Of a stretch of 25,000 nt of DNA, positions 24,936-25,000 are shown piece by piece (position 1 is the first letter of the stretch; each line of letters begins with the position of its first letter). The notes below the pieces were generated by a model that saw only the letters and a list, made by a program, of their open reading frames with translations, had not been told where the DNA came from and made no database searches. The stretch is taken from contig CM022678.1 in the NCBI GenBank assembly GCA_012295275.1, forward strand, positions 387,597 through 412,596. Reading direction: 5' to 3'. The position numbers and the translations under genes were made by a program. The DNA is from Chrysomallon squamiferum (Eukaryota; Mollusca; Gastropoda; Neomphalida; Peltospiridae).

Positions 24936-25000
24936 GATATGCTAAGACATTAACCAGTTTATCCTCTTCTTGTGCAATCCTGAATATCGCCAAAAAATAA

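Overview
This window looks like AT-rich intergenic or intronic DNA from an animal. It has no convincing protein-coding gene, no rRNA and no recognisable tRNA. Support for a metazoan comes from long (ATT)n, (AAAT)n, (AC)n, (TC)n and (TA)n tracts spaced every few hundred bases, a non-autonomous element with Tigger/pogo-like ends, a hAT-like terminus, and stop-dense sequence throughout. An invertebrate, perhaps a mollusc, is my guess from overall texture only. Every long open frame checked is a translated microsatellite or minisatellite, or a short frame with no recognisable domain.

Positions 1-8400 form a repeat array with strong inverted symmetry. The left side (about 1-3330) carries several families in + orientation. 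Their partners lie in - orientation at about 5795-8400. Between the arms sit an unusual 33-bp minisatellite (3341-3945), a mostly unique stretch, and an 85-bp (TC)n tract. One family (repA) has seven copies, four forward and three reverse. Two pairing registers exist: 1470-3280 with 6680-8190 (centre near 4830-4980), and 1-1290 with 5795-6625 (centre near 3310-3545). Simple one-step inversion does not explain this.

Positions 8460-25000 form a second array of different modules, mostly in direct orientation and clearly diverged: repH, repI, repJ, repK, repL, repM, repN, repO, repP and repQ. The order repM (promoter-like, with X-box and CRE-like motifs) then repJ (a pyrimidine-rich CAG|GT splice-like site) recurs at 14.8-15.1 kb and 17.9-18.3 kb. 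repL carries AATAAA or AGTAAA followed by GT-rich sequence, like a 3' end. The modules resemble repeated pieces of a transcription unit that no longer codes for protein, or of an uncharacterised repeat family. I cannot separate these by eye.

Younger events sit on top. They are a roughly 700-bp Tigger-like MITE (19033-19733), a hAT-like left end at 24132 whose empty site survives in a paralogous copy at 11530-11544, a nearly perfect 25-bp tandem repeat (20336-20430), and a possible degraded non-LTR retrotransposon 3' end near 9010-9120. All similarity statements are by-eye alignments.
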